A stretch of DNA of 64,000 nt, from positions 372,001 to 436,000 of the forward strand of contig NZ_FQVX01000002.1 of NCBI RefSeq assembly GCF_900129495.1. Direction: 5' to 3'. Of this stretch, positions 13,976 through 21,857 are shown piece by piece (the stretch's first letter is position 1; each line of letters begins with the position of its first letter). Position numbers and translations under genes: made by a program. This stretch comes from Geodermatophilus nigrescens. Lineage in GTDB: Bacteria; Actinomycetota; Actinomycetes; Mycobacteriales; Geodermatophilaceae. The notes below the pieces were generated by a model. The model saw only the letters and a program-made list of their open reading frames with translations, did not search any database and was not told where the DNA came from.

Positions 13976-14818
13976 GTGACGCGTGTGCTGGTGACCGGGG
14001 TCCGCGGCAAGACCGGCGTGCCGCTGGCGGGGCTGCTCGCCGCCCGGGGCGTGGAGGTGCTCGGCGGCAGCAGCGACCCGTCGACGGTGACCCTCGACGG
14101 CGTGCGGCCCACCGCCTTCTCGTGGGACGACCCGTCGGGCTGGCCGGCCGCGACGGCCGGCGTCGACGCGGTCTACGTCGTCCGGCCCGACCGCGCCGAC
14201 GCCCCGGGCCTGCTCACGGACCTGATGGCGACCCTGGCGGACGGCACCCACGTCGTGCTGCTGTCGGAGCAGGCGGCCGACCAGGTGGGCCCCGACGGGT
14301 GGTCGCCCGCCGGGGAGCGGGCGGTCCGCGAGAGCGGGCACAGCTGGACCATGCTGCGGCCGAGCTGGTTCATGCAGGTCCTCACCGACCGGCGCTTCTA
14401 CCGCGACGCGGTCGCCGGCGGCGACCTCCCCTTCCCCAGCGCCGGCGCGCGGGTCGCGTGGATCGACGCCCGCGACATCGCCGCGGTGGCGGCGGCCGCC
14501 CTGCTGGACCCGGGCCACGACGGCGCGGTGCACGAGATCACCGGCCCGGACGCGCTCACGCTGCCGCGCACGGCGGAACTGCTCACCCGCGCCACCGGGC
14601 ACCCGGTCGTCCACAGCGACGTCCCGGCCGAGGAGGCCCTCGCCGGCCTCGAGGGCTTCGAGCGGGAGCTCACCGAACTGACCTTCGACCGCGTGCGGGC
14701 CGGGGTCTTCGCCGCCGTCACCGACACGGTGGAGCGGGTGACCGGCCGGCCGGCGCGGTCGCTGGAGGAGTTCCTAGCCGACGCCGCACCGGAGCTGCGG
14801 CCGGCCGCTCAGCGCTGA
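13976..14818 (+). CDS. NmrA-like NAD(P)-binding protein
   Basis: A 280-residue atypical short-chain dehydrogenase of the NmrA group. It starts directly with the Rossmann fold VLVTGVRGKTGVPLAGLLAARG, a GxxGxxG variant. SGHSWTMLRPSWFMQVLTD and VAWIDARDIAAVAAAALLDP are landmarks of the group, and ITGPDALTLPRTAELL occurs in the substrate half. Some members are redox sensors and others reduce quinones; no catalytic YxxxK is seen, so a catalytic role is uncertain. The GTG start follows GGGGAGACGAC. Expression should be controlled by the divergent MarR protein through two palindromes. Confidence 0.82.
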   Translation: MTRVLVTGVRGKTGVPLAGLLAARGVEVLGGSSDPSTVTLDGVRPTAFSWDDPSGWPAATAGVDAVYVVRPDRADAPGLLTDLMATLADGTHVVLLSEQAADQVGPDGWSPAGERAVRESGHSWTMLRPSWFMQVLTDRRFYRDAVAGGDLPFPSAGARVAWIDARDIAAVAAAALLDPGHDGAVHEITGPDALTLPRTAELLTRATGHPVVHSDVPAEEALAGLEGFERELTELTFDRVRAGVFAAVTDTVERVTGRPARSLEEFLADAAPELRPAAQR

Positions 14819-14950
14819 CCGGCGACGATCTCCTCGAGCACCGCGCGCACGGGCGTGGCCGGCCGGCCGGCGACCGAGCGGGCGCTCCTCGCGGAGTGTC
14901 CCGCCCGCTCGATCGCGGCGCTGTGAGCCGGGCCCAGGAGGACGGACCCG

Positions 14951-15124
14951 TCAGGCCGGGACGATGTGCGCGCGGACCTGCTCGACCAGCGCGGGCGGCA
15001 CGTCCGTCAGCCCGTGGTCAGCGGCGGCGTGGCCGGCGACCTGGGCGAGGATGCCGGACTCGTCGGCGGCGGTGAACGAGCGGCCGCAGCCGGGGACGAC
15101 GTCGCCGCAGGCGAAGCTCTTCAT
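14951..15124 (-). CDS. DUF1059 small protein
   Basis: A 57-residue protein, MKSFACGDVVPGCGRSFTAADESGI and then VAGHAAADHGLTDVPPALVEQVRAHI. The cysteines and histidines (Cys6, Cys13, His32, His36) form a CC-HH set that could bind zinc. This is the DUF1059 pattern, small actinobacterial and archaeal proteins of unknown role. The gene is downstream of and in the same direction as the EAL-CBS gene with an 80-base gap. The 132 bases between it and the convergent NmrA-like gene hold no convincing gene or hairpin. Confidence 0.82.
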   Translation of the reverse strand: MKSFACGDVVPGCGRSFTAADESGILAQVAGHAAADHGLTDVPPALVEQVRAHIVPA

Positions 15125-15204
15125 GGGTGGACCTCCGGATCGGGTGGTGCTCGGGTGGTGCACGACCCGCCGCGGACAGTCCGCGTCGGGGGGTTCTCGG
15201 TGCG

Positions 15205-16353
15205 TCAGGCGCGCGGCTGCGTCTCGGCCAGCCGGGACAGCAGGGACTCGACGCGCACCAGGCCGGTGACGGCGCCGACGTCGTCGACGACGACGACGGG
15301 GTCGAACCGGCTGGCCTCGGGCCGGGTGACGACGCGCTGCGCCACCTCGGCGACCGCGGTCGAGGCCGGCACGCGCAGGCTGACCGGCGCCTCGCGGTGA
15401 CCGGCGGGGTCGCCGTCGCGGCGGTGGGCGAGCAGCAGGCCGGTGGGGTGGCCGAACCGGTCGACCCGCACGGCGCTGCCGGCCCCGAGCGGCGTCGCGC
15501 CCTCGGCGACCCGCTCGGCCGGCTCGACCAGGCTGGCGACGTGCTCGACGAGGCGCCCGCGCAGCGCCGACCGGCGCAGCCGCTCCCCGATCTCCGGGTC
15601 GAGGACGGCCCACGGCTCGGCCGGGCGGCCGAGGAGGTAGCCCTGGGCCAGCGGGACACCGAGCCGGGCGAAGGCCTCCATCTCGGCCCACGTCTCGACG
15701 CCCTCGGCCAGCAGCCAGGCATCGATCCTGCCGCCGAACTCCCCCAGCAGCTGGGCGAGCGCGAGCTTGACGTCGTCGGTGTCGGCGCCGGCCACCAGCG
15801 CGCGGTCGAGCTTGATCAGCTGCGGCCGGACGGCGGTCAGCTGCTGCAGGCCGGAGTAGCCCGAGCCCGCGTCGTCGAGGGCGACGAGCGCGCCCCGGTC
15901 GCGCAGCCGGTCGCGCAGGTCGAGCAGCGGACGCAGGTCGGCGACGTCCTGGTGCTCGGTGAACTCGAGCACCAGCGGCGTGAGGTCCCCGGCGCCCAGC
16001 AGCAGGTCGGCGAGCGCCGGGTCGGTCAACAGGTGCGGGCTGACGTTGACGGTCAGGAAGCAGTTGGGGGGCAGCTCGTGACGCAGCCGCAGGCAGCGCT
16101 CCACCACCATGGCCTCGGCGCGGGCGCCGATGCCCGCGGCATCGGCCGCGGCGAACCAGCGGTCGGGGGTCGCGGCGCTCGGCGACCCGTCGGCGGCGGT
16201 GAACCGCGCGAGCGCCTCGTAGCCGGCGACCACGCCGCGGGCGACGTCGACGATCGGCTGGAACACCAGGCGCAGGGTGTCGGGACGGTCCCGCAGGCGG
16301 GCCAGCTCCTCGGTCCAGCCGAAGGAGGCCGGGAGCGGCGTCGTCGCGGTCAC
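15205..16353 (-). CDS. EAL-domain phosphodiesterase with C-terminal CBS-like region
   Basis: About 382 residues. The EAL domain (about 25-250) has FQPIVDV, YEALARF with the signature EAL, LTVNVSPHLL, LEFTEH, ALDDAGSGYSGL, LIKLDRALV, LAEGVETWAE and AQGYLLGRP. The metal and catalytic residues appear kept, so it should hydrolyse cyclic di-GMP. The C-terminal 130 residues look like a CBS pair or GGDEF-remnant, ending in RFDPVVVVDDVGAVTGLVRVESLL, a typical CBS strand/helix; this part could bind a nucleotide and regulate the EAL domain. The GTG start is tentative because the GGGGGAGG site touches it. There is no signal peptide, so it acts in the cytoplasm. Confidence 0.85.
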   Translation of the reverse strand: MTATTPLPASFGWTEELARLRDRPDTLRLVFQPIVDVARGVVAGYEALARFTAADGSPSAATPDRWFAAADAAGIGARAEAMVVERCLRLRHELPPNCFLTVNVSPHLLTDPALADLLLGAGDLTPLVLEFTEHQDVADLRPLLDLRDRLRDRGALVALDDAGSGYSGLQQLTAVRPQLIKLDRALVAGADTDDVKLALAQLLGEFGGRIDAWLLAEGVETWAEMEAFARLGVPLAQGYLLGRPAEPWAVLDPEIGERLRRSALRGRLVEHVASLVEPAERVAEGATPLGAGSAVRVDRFGHPTGLLLAHRRDGDPAGHREAPVSLRVPASTAVAEVAQRVVTRPEASRFDPVVVVDDVGAVTGLVRVESLLSRLAETQPRA

Positions 16354-16484
16354 CCTCCCCCATCGGCGCGTCCCGCGGTCCGGGACAGCGCGGCACGGCG
16401 CGGCCTCACCCGGACGGGGCGGCCGGGACCGTGGCGCTCGCCACGCCGGGCATCCGCGGCGGGCGGCCGGAGCGAAGTCCCGTC

Positions 16485-16724
16485 GTGAGCGTCCCCCCGG
16501 CCCGGCAGCGCTGGCTCCTGCAGCCCCTGGTCGACGCCGGCCTGACCGACGACGAGATCGCCGACCTCGTCGTCGGGCTGGCCTTCGACGGCGTCGTCGC
16601 CGGCCGGGCGCCGGCGCCGGGCCGGCTCGACGCCATGGTCGGGCAGCGCCCCGCCGCCGTGCGGGCCGCCTGGTTCGAGGTGCTCGACCGGATGACGGCC
16701 GCCGGCGCGGACGCTCCCGGCTGA
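16485..16724 (+). CDS. small hypothetical protein
   Basis: A possible 79-residue protein, rich in helix-forming residues: RQRWLLQPLVDAGLTDDEIADLVVGLAFDGVV, then RLDAMVGQRPAAVRAAWFEVLDRMTAAGA. No family is recognised. The segment with TDDEIADLV has the look of a short helical bundle. The GTG start is uncertain. It lies in the gap between the EAL-CBS gene, which reads away from it, and the GH65 gene, convergent and only six bases beyond its stop. Codon third positions look GC-rich as in real genes here. Confidence 0.45.
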   Translation: MSVPPARQRWLLQPLVDAGLTDDEIADLVVGLAFDGVVAGRAPAPGRLDAMVGQRPAAVRAAWFEVLDRMTAAGADAPG

Positions 16725-16730
16725 CGCGGC

Positions 16731-19064
16731 TCAGACCCGGGGCTCCCGGTGGGCCGGCTGCCGCGGCTCGGCGAGCAGCGGGTCCGGGGCGCGCAGCGGG
16801 GCGGTCGCCGGGGCCTGCGCCGTCACCTCCAGCGGGCGGCCGTCGACGACGACGGTCACCGGCCCCTCGCCGCGCACGAGCGTCACCGTGGTGCCCTCCC
16901 GCGTGGTCTCCACCCGCAGCTGCCGGCCGCGCCAGGTCACCGACCACGCGGTGCGCGACAGCGACGACGGCAGCAGCGGCGCCAGCTCGAGCTCCGCGCC
17001 GTCCTCCCGCAGGCCGCCGAGCCCGGCGGTGAGGGCGAGCCAGGTGCCGGCGACCGAGGCCATGTGCAGGCCCTTGGCGGTGTCGCCCTGCACGTTCCGC
17101 AGGTCGACCAGCGCCGACTCGCGCAGGTAGCGCAGCGCCAGGTCGGGGTGCTGCGCCGCGGCGCAGCCGACGGCCTGCACGGCGGCGGACAGCGAGGAGT
17201 CCCGCACGGTGCGCGCCTCGTAGTAGTCGACGTCGCGGGCCACCTGCTCGGCGGTGAAGTCCTCGCGGCACCACCACAGCGCCTGGACGAGGTCGGCCTG
17301 CTTGACCACCTGCCGCCGGTAGAAGGTCGCGTAGTGCGCGTACTCCTGCACCGGGGTGTCCTCGGGCACGTCCTCGAACGGCCACTCCCGGTAGGCGGTG
17401 AAGTTCTGGTTGCTCGGGTGCACGCGCAGCCCCTCGTCCCACGGGACGTGCACCGCCGCGGCCGCCGCGCGCCACGCGGCGGTCTCGGCGTGGTTGACGC
17501 CGAGCTCGGCGGCCCGGGTCTCCAGCCGGGCGCACTCCTCGGCCGCGCGGAGCAGGTTGCGCTTGGCCATGAGGTTGGTGAAGACGTTGTCGTCGACGAC
17601 GCCGGTGTACTCGTCCGGGCCGGTCAGGCCGAACAGGTGCCAGCCCCCGGCGGCGTCCTCGTGGCCGAGGGACATCCACAGCCGCGCCGTCTCCACCAGC
17701 ACCGCCAGCCCGCCGAGGCCGTCGTGGTCGCGGCCGGTGACGTTGCGGAACAGCCAGAAGGCGCGGGAGACGTCGGCGTTGACGTGCATCGCGGCGGTGC
17801 TCGCGGGCCAGTACGCCGACGTCTCGCGCCCGTCGATGGTGCGCCAGGGGAACGACGCGCCCGCGAGCCCCAGCACCTGTGCCCGCTCCCGGGCGAGGTC
17901 GAGGGTGCTCGCGCGCCAGCGCAGCAGCCGCTCGGCCGACGCCGGCCGCAGCAGCGTGAGCGCCGGCAGCACGAAGCCCTCGACGTCCCAGAAGGTGTGC
18001 CCGCTGTAGCCGATGCCGGTCAGGCCCTTGGCGCCGATCGGCGCCCCGGAGATGCACGCGGCCGAGCAGGTGAGCTGGAAGACGGCGTAGCGCAGCGCCT
18101 GCTGCAGCTCCGGGTCGCCGTCGACCTCGACGTCGGCGCTGTCCCACAGGTCGTCGAGCGCGGCGCGCTGCGCGGCGAGCAGCCCCTCCCAGCCGAGGTC
18201 GAGGGCCGAGTCGACGGCCGCCTCGGCCTGCCCGACCAGGGAGTCGGCCGAGGCGTCCAGCGACCAGGTGTGGGCGATCGCCTTGACGACCGTCACGCAC
18301 TCCCCCGCCCCGAGGTCGGCGGTCACCGTGGTGACCGCCTGCCGCCGGTCGGTCCCGCCGTCGACGCGGCCGCCCTCCACCACGTGGCCCACCGCGGCCG
18401 CGACGGTGATGCCCGAGCGCCGCGTGCGCGCGGCGAGCGCGCCGCCGCGGCCGGTGGTGTCGCGCATGAGCGGCTCGAAGGCGTCGCGCAGCACCTCCCC
18501 GACCCGCGGGTCGTCGTTGTCCACGCCGGTGGGCGTCACCTCGCCGTCGACCAGCTCGGAGCGCACGACGACGTGCGCGGGCCCGTCGACGGCGCGCACC
18601 TCGTAGCGCACCGCGCAGACGGCCCGCTCGGCGAGGGACACCAGCCGGCGCGAGGTGACCTCCACCGTCGTGCCCGACGCCGTCGCCCAGCGGACCCGGC
18701 GGTCGAGGGTGCCCGCGCGCAGGTCCAGCGTGCGCTCGTGCACCTCCGGCCGGGCCTCCCGGACGTCGAGGGGCACGCCGTCGACGAGCAACCGCAGCGG
18801 CGTGCCGTCGGCGACCGGGATGAGCGCCTGACCCTCCTCCGGGTGCCCGTAGCCGCCCTCGGGATAGGACAGCGGGTGGGTCTCGAAGACGCCGGACAGG
18901 TAGGTGCCTCGGCTGCCGTGCGGCTCGACCTCGTCGAGGGTGCCGCGGGTGCCGACGTAGCCGTTGGTGAGGGTGAAGAGGGTCTCGGTGACGTCGAGCG
19001 TCTCGGGGTCCACGCGCGGTTCGCGGACCAGCCACGGGTCGACGTCCAGCTCGGGGGCGCTCAT
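16731..19064 (-). CDS. glycoside hydrolase family 65 disaccharide phosphorylase
   Basis: A 777-residue GH65 enzyme of normal family length. The N-terminal super-sandwich domain begins TLFTLTNGYVGTRGTLDE. The (alpha/alpha)6 barrel contains GHTFWDVEGFVLPALTLL, AYWPASTAAMHVNADVS, and TGPDEYTGVVDDN, in which Glu485 is the catalytic acid. NQNFTAYREWPF and KGLHMASVAGTWLA are further GH65 landmarks. Such enzymes cleave maltose, trehalose, kojibiose or nigerose with phosphate, giving beta-glucose 1-phosphate; the substrate cannot be settled by eye. A beta-phosphoglucomutase gene often accompanies the family but is not adjacent. The ATG is two codons before the conserved acidic start. It is a single-gene unit. 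Confidence 0.9.
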   Translation of the reverse strand: MSAPELDVDPWLVREPRVDPETLDVTETLFTLTNGYVGTRGTLDEVEPHGSRGTYLSGVFETHPLSYPEGGYGHPEEGQALIPVADGTPLRLLVDGVPLDVREARPEVHERTLDLRAGTLDRRVRWATASGTTVEVTSRRLVSLAERAVCAVRYEVRAVDGPAHVVVRSELVDGEVTPTGVDNDDPRVGEVLRDAFEPLMRDTTGRGGALAARTRRSGITVAAAVGHVVEGGRVDGGTDRRQAVTTVTADLGAGECVTVVKAIAHTWSLDASADSLVGQAEAAVDSALDLGWEGLLAAQRAALDDLWDSADVEVDGDPELQQALRYAVFQLTCSAACISGAPIGAKGLTGIGYSGHTFWDVEGFVLPALTLLRPASAERLLRWRASTLDLARERAQVLGLAGASFPWRTIDGRETSAYWPASTAAMHVNADVSRAFWLFRNVTGRDHDGLGGLAVLVETARLWMSLGHEDAAGGWHLFGLTGPDEYTGVVDDNVFTNLMAKRNLLRAAEECARLETRAAELGVNHAETAAWRAAAAAVHVPWDEGLRVHPSNQNFTAYREWPFEDVPEDTPVQEYAHYATFYRRQVVKQADLVQALWWCREDFTAEQVARDVDYYEARTVRDSSLSAAVQAVGCAAAQHPDLALRYLRESALVDLRNVQGDTAKGLHMASVAGTWLALTAGLGGLREDGAELELAPLLPSSLSRTAWSVTWRGRQLRVETTREGTTVTLVRGEGPVTVVVDGRPLEVTAQAPATAPLRAPDPLLAEPRQPAHREPRV

Positions 19065-19156
19065 CGGGGCCTCGCGGGTGTCGGAGGGGTGGGCGGGAGG
19101 GGCGCCCCGCCCCCCGTCCTACCGGTCGGCGACCGGCGGCGCGATCCGGGGCCGCC

Positions 19157-19204
19157 GGGGTGGCCGCCGGGGCCGGCCCCGGGGTGGCCGCCGGGGCCGG
19201 CCCC
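19157..19204. repeat. 24-bp tandem repeat, two copies
   Basis: Bases 19157-19180 and 19181-19204 are identical. Each unit carries GGGGCCGGCCCC, a palindrome able to form a hairpin. A partial third copy precedes them. It lies in the divergent gap between the GH65 and dehydrogenase genes, so it may affect both promoters or simply be a slippage-prone minisatellite. Confidence 0.85.
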
Positions 19205-19265
19205 GGACATCCTGCAGACCGGTGGACGGCGGCCCGCTCCCGCCGGCCAGGACGGAGGAGGACCC

Positions 19266-20240
19266 ATGTGGGCGCAGACGCTGCGCGGCCCGTTCCGCTT
19301 CGAGCAGGTGGAGGTGGCCGCGCCCGACCCGGCGGCGCTGCCGCCCGGGCACGTGCTGCTGGCCCCGCGGGCCGGGGCGATCTGCGGCAGCGACCTGCCC
19401 AACTTCCGCGGCGGCGTGTGGCCGCACCCGGCGGCCGAGGACGGCTGGGGCGCCACCCGCGCGCCGGGCTTCCCGATGCACGAGGTCGCCGGTGAGGTGG
19501 TGGCCAGCCGGCACCCCGACCACTCCCCCGGCGACCTCGTCGTCGGCTGGGCGTCGATGTTCGACGCGATCGCCGAGCTGGTGGTCACCGACGGCGAGGG
19601 GCTGGCTCCGTACGACCCCTCGCTCGCGCCGTCGACCGCCGTGCTGCTGCAGCCCCTGGCCTGCGTGCTCTACGCCGTCGAGCAACTCGGCGACGTCACG
19701 GGGCAGTCGGTCGCCGTCATCGGCCAGGGCCCGATCGGGCTGCTGTTCAGCTCGGTGCTGAAGGCCCGCGGCGCCGCGCGGGTGACCGGCGTCGACCCGG
19801 TCGACCGCGGCGACGTCGCGGGCGTCTTCGGCGTGGACGAGACCGTCACCGCGCGCGCCGAGCGGTGGGCGGCCCGGCTGTCGGACGCCGACCGCCCGTC
19901 GGTCGTCGTGGAGGCCGTGGGCCACCAGGTCTCCACCCTGCAGCCGGCGCTGGACGCCGCCGCGCCCGGCGCGCAGGTCTTCTACTTCGGCGTCCCGGAC
20001 GACCCGGTCTACCCGTTCGACATGATGACCTTCCTCCGGAAGAACCTGACCCTGCGCTCGGGCGTGGCCCTCGAGCGGCGCCGGGTGCTCGCCGCCGCCG
20101 GCGAGTTCCTCGCCGCGCACCCCGAGCTGCGCGAGGGGTACGTCACGCACGTGCACCCGGTCGCCGACGTCGAGGCCGCCTTCACCGCCGCGATCAGCCC
20201 CCGGCCCGGGCAGCTGAAGATCGCGGTGGACATGACCTGA
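19266..20240 (+). CDS. zinc-binding alcohol dehydrogenase-like protein (MDR)
   Basis: A 324-residue medium-chain dehydrogenase. The catalytic zinc site is suggested by AGAICGSDLPNF and GFPMHEVAGEVV. The structural-zinc cysteine loop is absent, as in sorbitol-type relatives that have lost it. The NAD(P)-binding Rossmann segment reads VAVIGQGPIGLLFSSVLKARGA, and the C-terminal part has FYFGVPDDPVYPFDMMTFLRKNLTLRSGV. The enzyme probably oxidises a polyol or sugar alcohol; the substrate is not known. The start follows GGACGGAGGAGGACCC, a strong ribosome site. The gene is convergent with the next SDR gene, only two bases separating the stops. Confidence 0.82.
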   Translation: MWAQTLRGPFRFEQVEVAAPDPAALPPGHVLLAPRAGAICGSDLPNFRGGVWPHPAAEDGWGATRAPGFPMHEVAGEVVASRHPDHSPGDLVVGWASMFDAIAELVVTDGEGLAPYDPSLAPSTAVLLQPLACVLYAVEQLGDVTGQSVAVIGQGPIGLLFSSVLKARGAARVTGVDPVDRGDVAGVFGVDETVTARAERWAARLSDADRPSVVVEAVGHQVSTLQPALDAAAPGAQVFYFGVPDDPVYPFDMMTFLRKNLTLRSGVALERRRVLAAAGEFLAAHPELREGYVTHVHPVADVEAAFTAAISPRPGQLKIAVDMT

Positions 20241-20242
20241 GG

Positions 20243-21208
20243 TCAGGCGGCCGCCCGCGCGGTGTCGACCAGCTCCTGGCTGACGTCCCACAGGCGGCGG
20301 GCGGCGACCGGGTCGAGCGCGTGCGGCACGACGCCGTGCAGTCCCTGCAGGCGGTCGACCACCTCGGCCTCGCGGCAGTCCTCGAAGTAGCGCCCGCCGA
20401 TGCCGGCGACCTCCGGGGCGGTGGCGAGGAACACCGACGTCGCCGCGCCCTGCTCCGGAGTCTTCATGGCGAACAGGCCCGCGCCCTCGGCCCGGCGCGC
20501 CTGCTCCTCGGCGGCCGCGCGCTGCTCGGGGCTCCAGTGCCGCTGCAGCGGCGTCCAGATGCCGCCGGGCATGAGCGCGTTGGCGGTGACGCCGTCGGCC
20601 GCCCAGCGCCGCGTCGCCTCCACGGCGAACAGGACGTTGGCGGTCTTCGACTGCCCGTAGGCCAGGCCCGGGTCGTAGGGGCGGCGCTCGAAGAACAGGT
20701 CGTCGAAGACCACCGGCGAGGCGGCGTGCCCGCTGGAGGAGACGACGACGACCCGCGCGTCGCCGGCCGCCGCCAGGGCGCCGTGCAGGCCGGTGGCCAG
20801 CGCGAAGTGGCCGAGGTGGTTGGTGCCGAACTGGGTCTCGAAGCCCTGGCGGGTGCGGCCGAACGGGGTGTCCATGACGCCGGCGTTGGCGACCAGGACG
20901 TGCAGCGGCCCGGACCACGCGGCGGTGAACGCGTCGACCGAGGCGAGGTCGGCGAGGTCGAGCCGGGCGACGGTCACGTCGTCGCGGCCGCTGGTGCGGG
21001 CGATGTCGCTGGCGGTGCGCTCGCCGGCGGCGACGTCGCGGACGGCGAGGACGACCTCCGCCCCCGCGGTGGCCAGGGCCCGCGCGGTCTCGACGCCGAT
21101 CCCGGAGGAGGCGCCGGTGACCACGGCGCGGCGGCCGGTCAGGTCGATGCCCTCGACGACCTCGAGGGCGGTGCTGGTGCTGCCGAAACGGCTCTCGATG
21201 CGTGCCAT
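20243..21208 (-). CDS. short-chain dehydrogenase, retinol-dehydrogenase-like
   Basis: A 321-residue SDR. TGASSGIGVETARALATAG is the nucleotide-binding loop, followed by LVANAGVMDTPFGRT and FGTNHLGHFALATGL, then VSSSGH and the catalytic YGQSKTANVLF. The longer C-terminal part (GLFAMKTPEQGAATSVFLATAPE) is typical of the retinol-dehydrogenase/WWOX-like subgroup, which reduces or oxidises lipophilic aldehydes and ketones. It is divergent from a TetR gene with a perfect 18-bp palindrome between them, so induction by the substrate or a related compound through that regulator is likely. Confidence 0.87.
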   Translation of the reverse strand: MARIESRFGSTSTALEVVEGIDLTGRRAVVTGASSGIGVETARALATAGAEVVLAVRDVAAGERTASDIARTSGRDDVTVARLDLADLASVDAFTAAWSGPLHVLVANAGVMDTPFGRTRQGFETQFGTNHLGHFALATGLHGALAAAGDARVVVVSSSGHAASPVVFDDLFFERRPYDPGLAYGQSKTANVLFAVEATRRWAADGVTANALMPGGIWTPLQRHWSPEQRAAAEEQARRAEGAGLFAMKTPEQGAATSVFLATAPEVAGIGGRYFEDCREAEVVDRLQGLHGVVPHALDPVAARRLWDVSQELVDTARAAA

Positions 21209-21218
21209 GCCCCGAGAC

Positions 21219-21236
21219 TAACCAACTGGTTGGTTA
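21219..21236. promoter_or_regulatory. TetR operator, TAACCAAC-TG-GTTGGTTA
   Basis: Perfect 8-bp arms with a 2-base spacer, 10 bases before the SDR start and 16 bases before the TetR start. It is AT-rich in a GC-rich context, which makes chance occurrence unlikely. It would let one TetR dimer or dimer pair shut both divergent genes. Confidence 0.9.
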
Positions 21237-21252
21237 CCCGTAGGGTGGAGCC

Positions 21253-21825
21253 GTGGTCAGGGACGGGGAGCGCAGCCGGGAGCGGGTGCTGGCGGCCGCG
21301 ACGGCGGAGTTCGCCGAGTACGGCATCGCCGGCGCGCGGGTGGACCGGATCGCCGCCTCGGCCGGGGTGAACAAGGCGCAGATGTACGCCTGGTACGGCA
21401 GCAAGGACGGGCTCTTCGACGCCGTCTTCGACGCGCAGCTGCACCGCATCGTCGACACGGTGCCCCTCGACGTCGACGACCTGCCCGGGTACGCCGTCCG
21501 CCTCTACGACTCCTACCTCGCCTCCCCCGAGCTGATCCGGCTGACCAGCTGGAACCGGCTGGAGCGGGTGCCGGCCGGCGACCTGCTGGCCGGGCACGCG
21601 GAGCTGGCGCGGCCGAAGCACGAGGCGATCGCCCGCGCCCAGGCCGAGGGGCGGATCGTCGGCGGCATCCGCCCGGACGAGGTCTACTCGATCGTCATCG
21701 CGCTGGCGGGCACGTGGTCGCCGGTCAGCGGCACCTACACGGCGTCGGCCGCCGAGGACGAGGCCGAGCACGAGCGCCGGCGGGCGGCGCTGCGCCTGGT
21801 CGTCCGGCGGGCCCTGGTCCCCTAG
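21253..21825 (+). CDS. TetR-family repressor
   Basis: A 190-residue TetR protein. The N-terminal helix-turn-helix reads VLAAATAEFAEYGIAGARVDRIAASAGVNKAQMYAWYGSKDGLFDAVF. The ligand domain (VPLDVDDLPGYAVRLYDSYLASPELIRLTSW, RIVGGIRPDEVYSIVIALAGTWSPV) belongs to a common actinobacterial TetR group with a Tetracyclin-repressor-like C-terminal domain. The GTG start places the first helix ten residues in. It is divergent from the SDR gene and very probably represses it and itself through the 18-bp palindrome. It is followed 32 bases later by the convergent acyl-CoA dehydrogenase gene. Confidence 0.88.
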   Translation: MVRDGERSRERVLAAATAEFAEYGIAGARVDRIAASAGVNKAQMYAWYGSKDGLFDAVFDAQLHRIVDTVPLDVDDLPGYAVRLYDSYLASPELIRLTSWNRLERVPAGDLLAGHAELARPKHEAIARAQAEGRIVGGIRPDEVYSIVIALAGTWSPVSGTYTASAAEDEAEHERRRAALRLVVRRALVP

Positions 21826-21857
21826 GGGCCGCGGCCCGCCGGACGGCGATGGGCCGG

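Noticed and set aside
14812-14940. A minus-strand fragment reading SARSVAGRPATPVRAVLEEI
   Set aside because: It faintly resembles the C terminus of NmrA-type proteins and might be a remnant, but it is too short, has no good start and could be an antisense echo of the neighbouring gene end.
15205-19035. A 1276-codon minus-strand frame joining the EAL and GH65 regions
   Set aside because: The part over the GH65 gene is a shadow in another frame; the true GH65 frame carries all family motifs. Only 15205-16353 is kept as the EAL-CBS gene.
19157-19204. CRISPR-like array
   Set aside because: The 24-bp units abut directly with no spacers, and no cas gene is present in the window.
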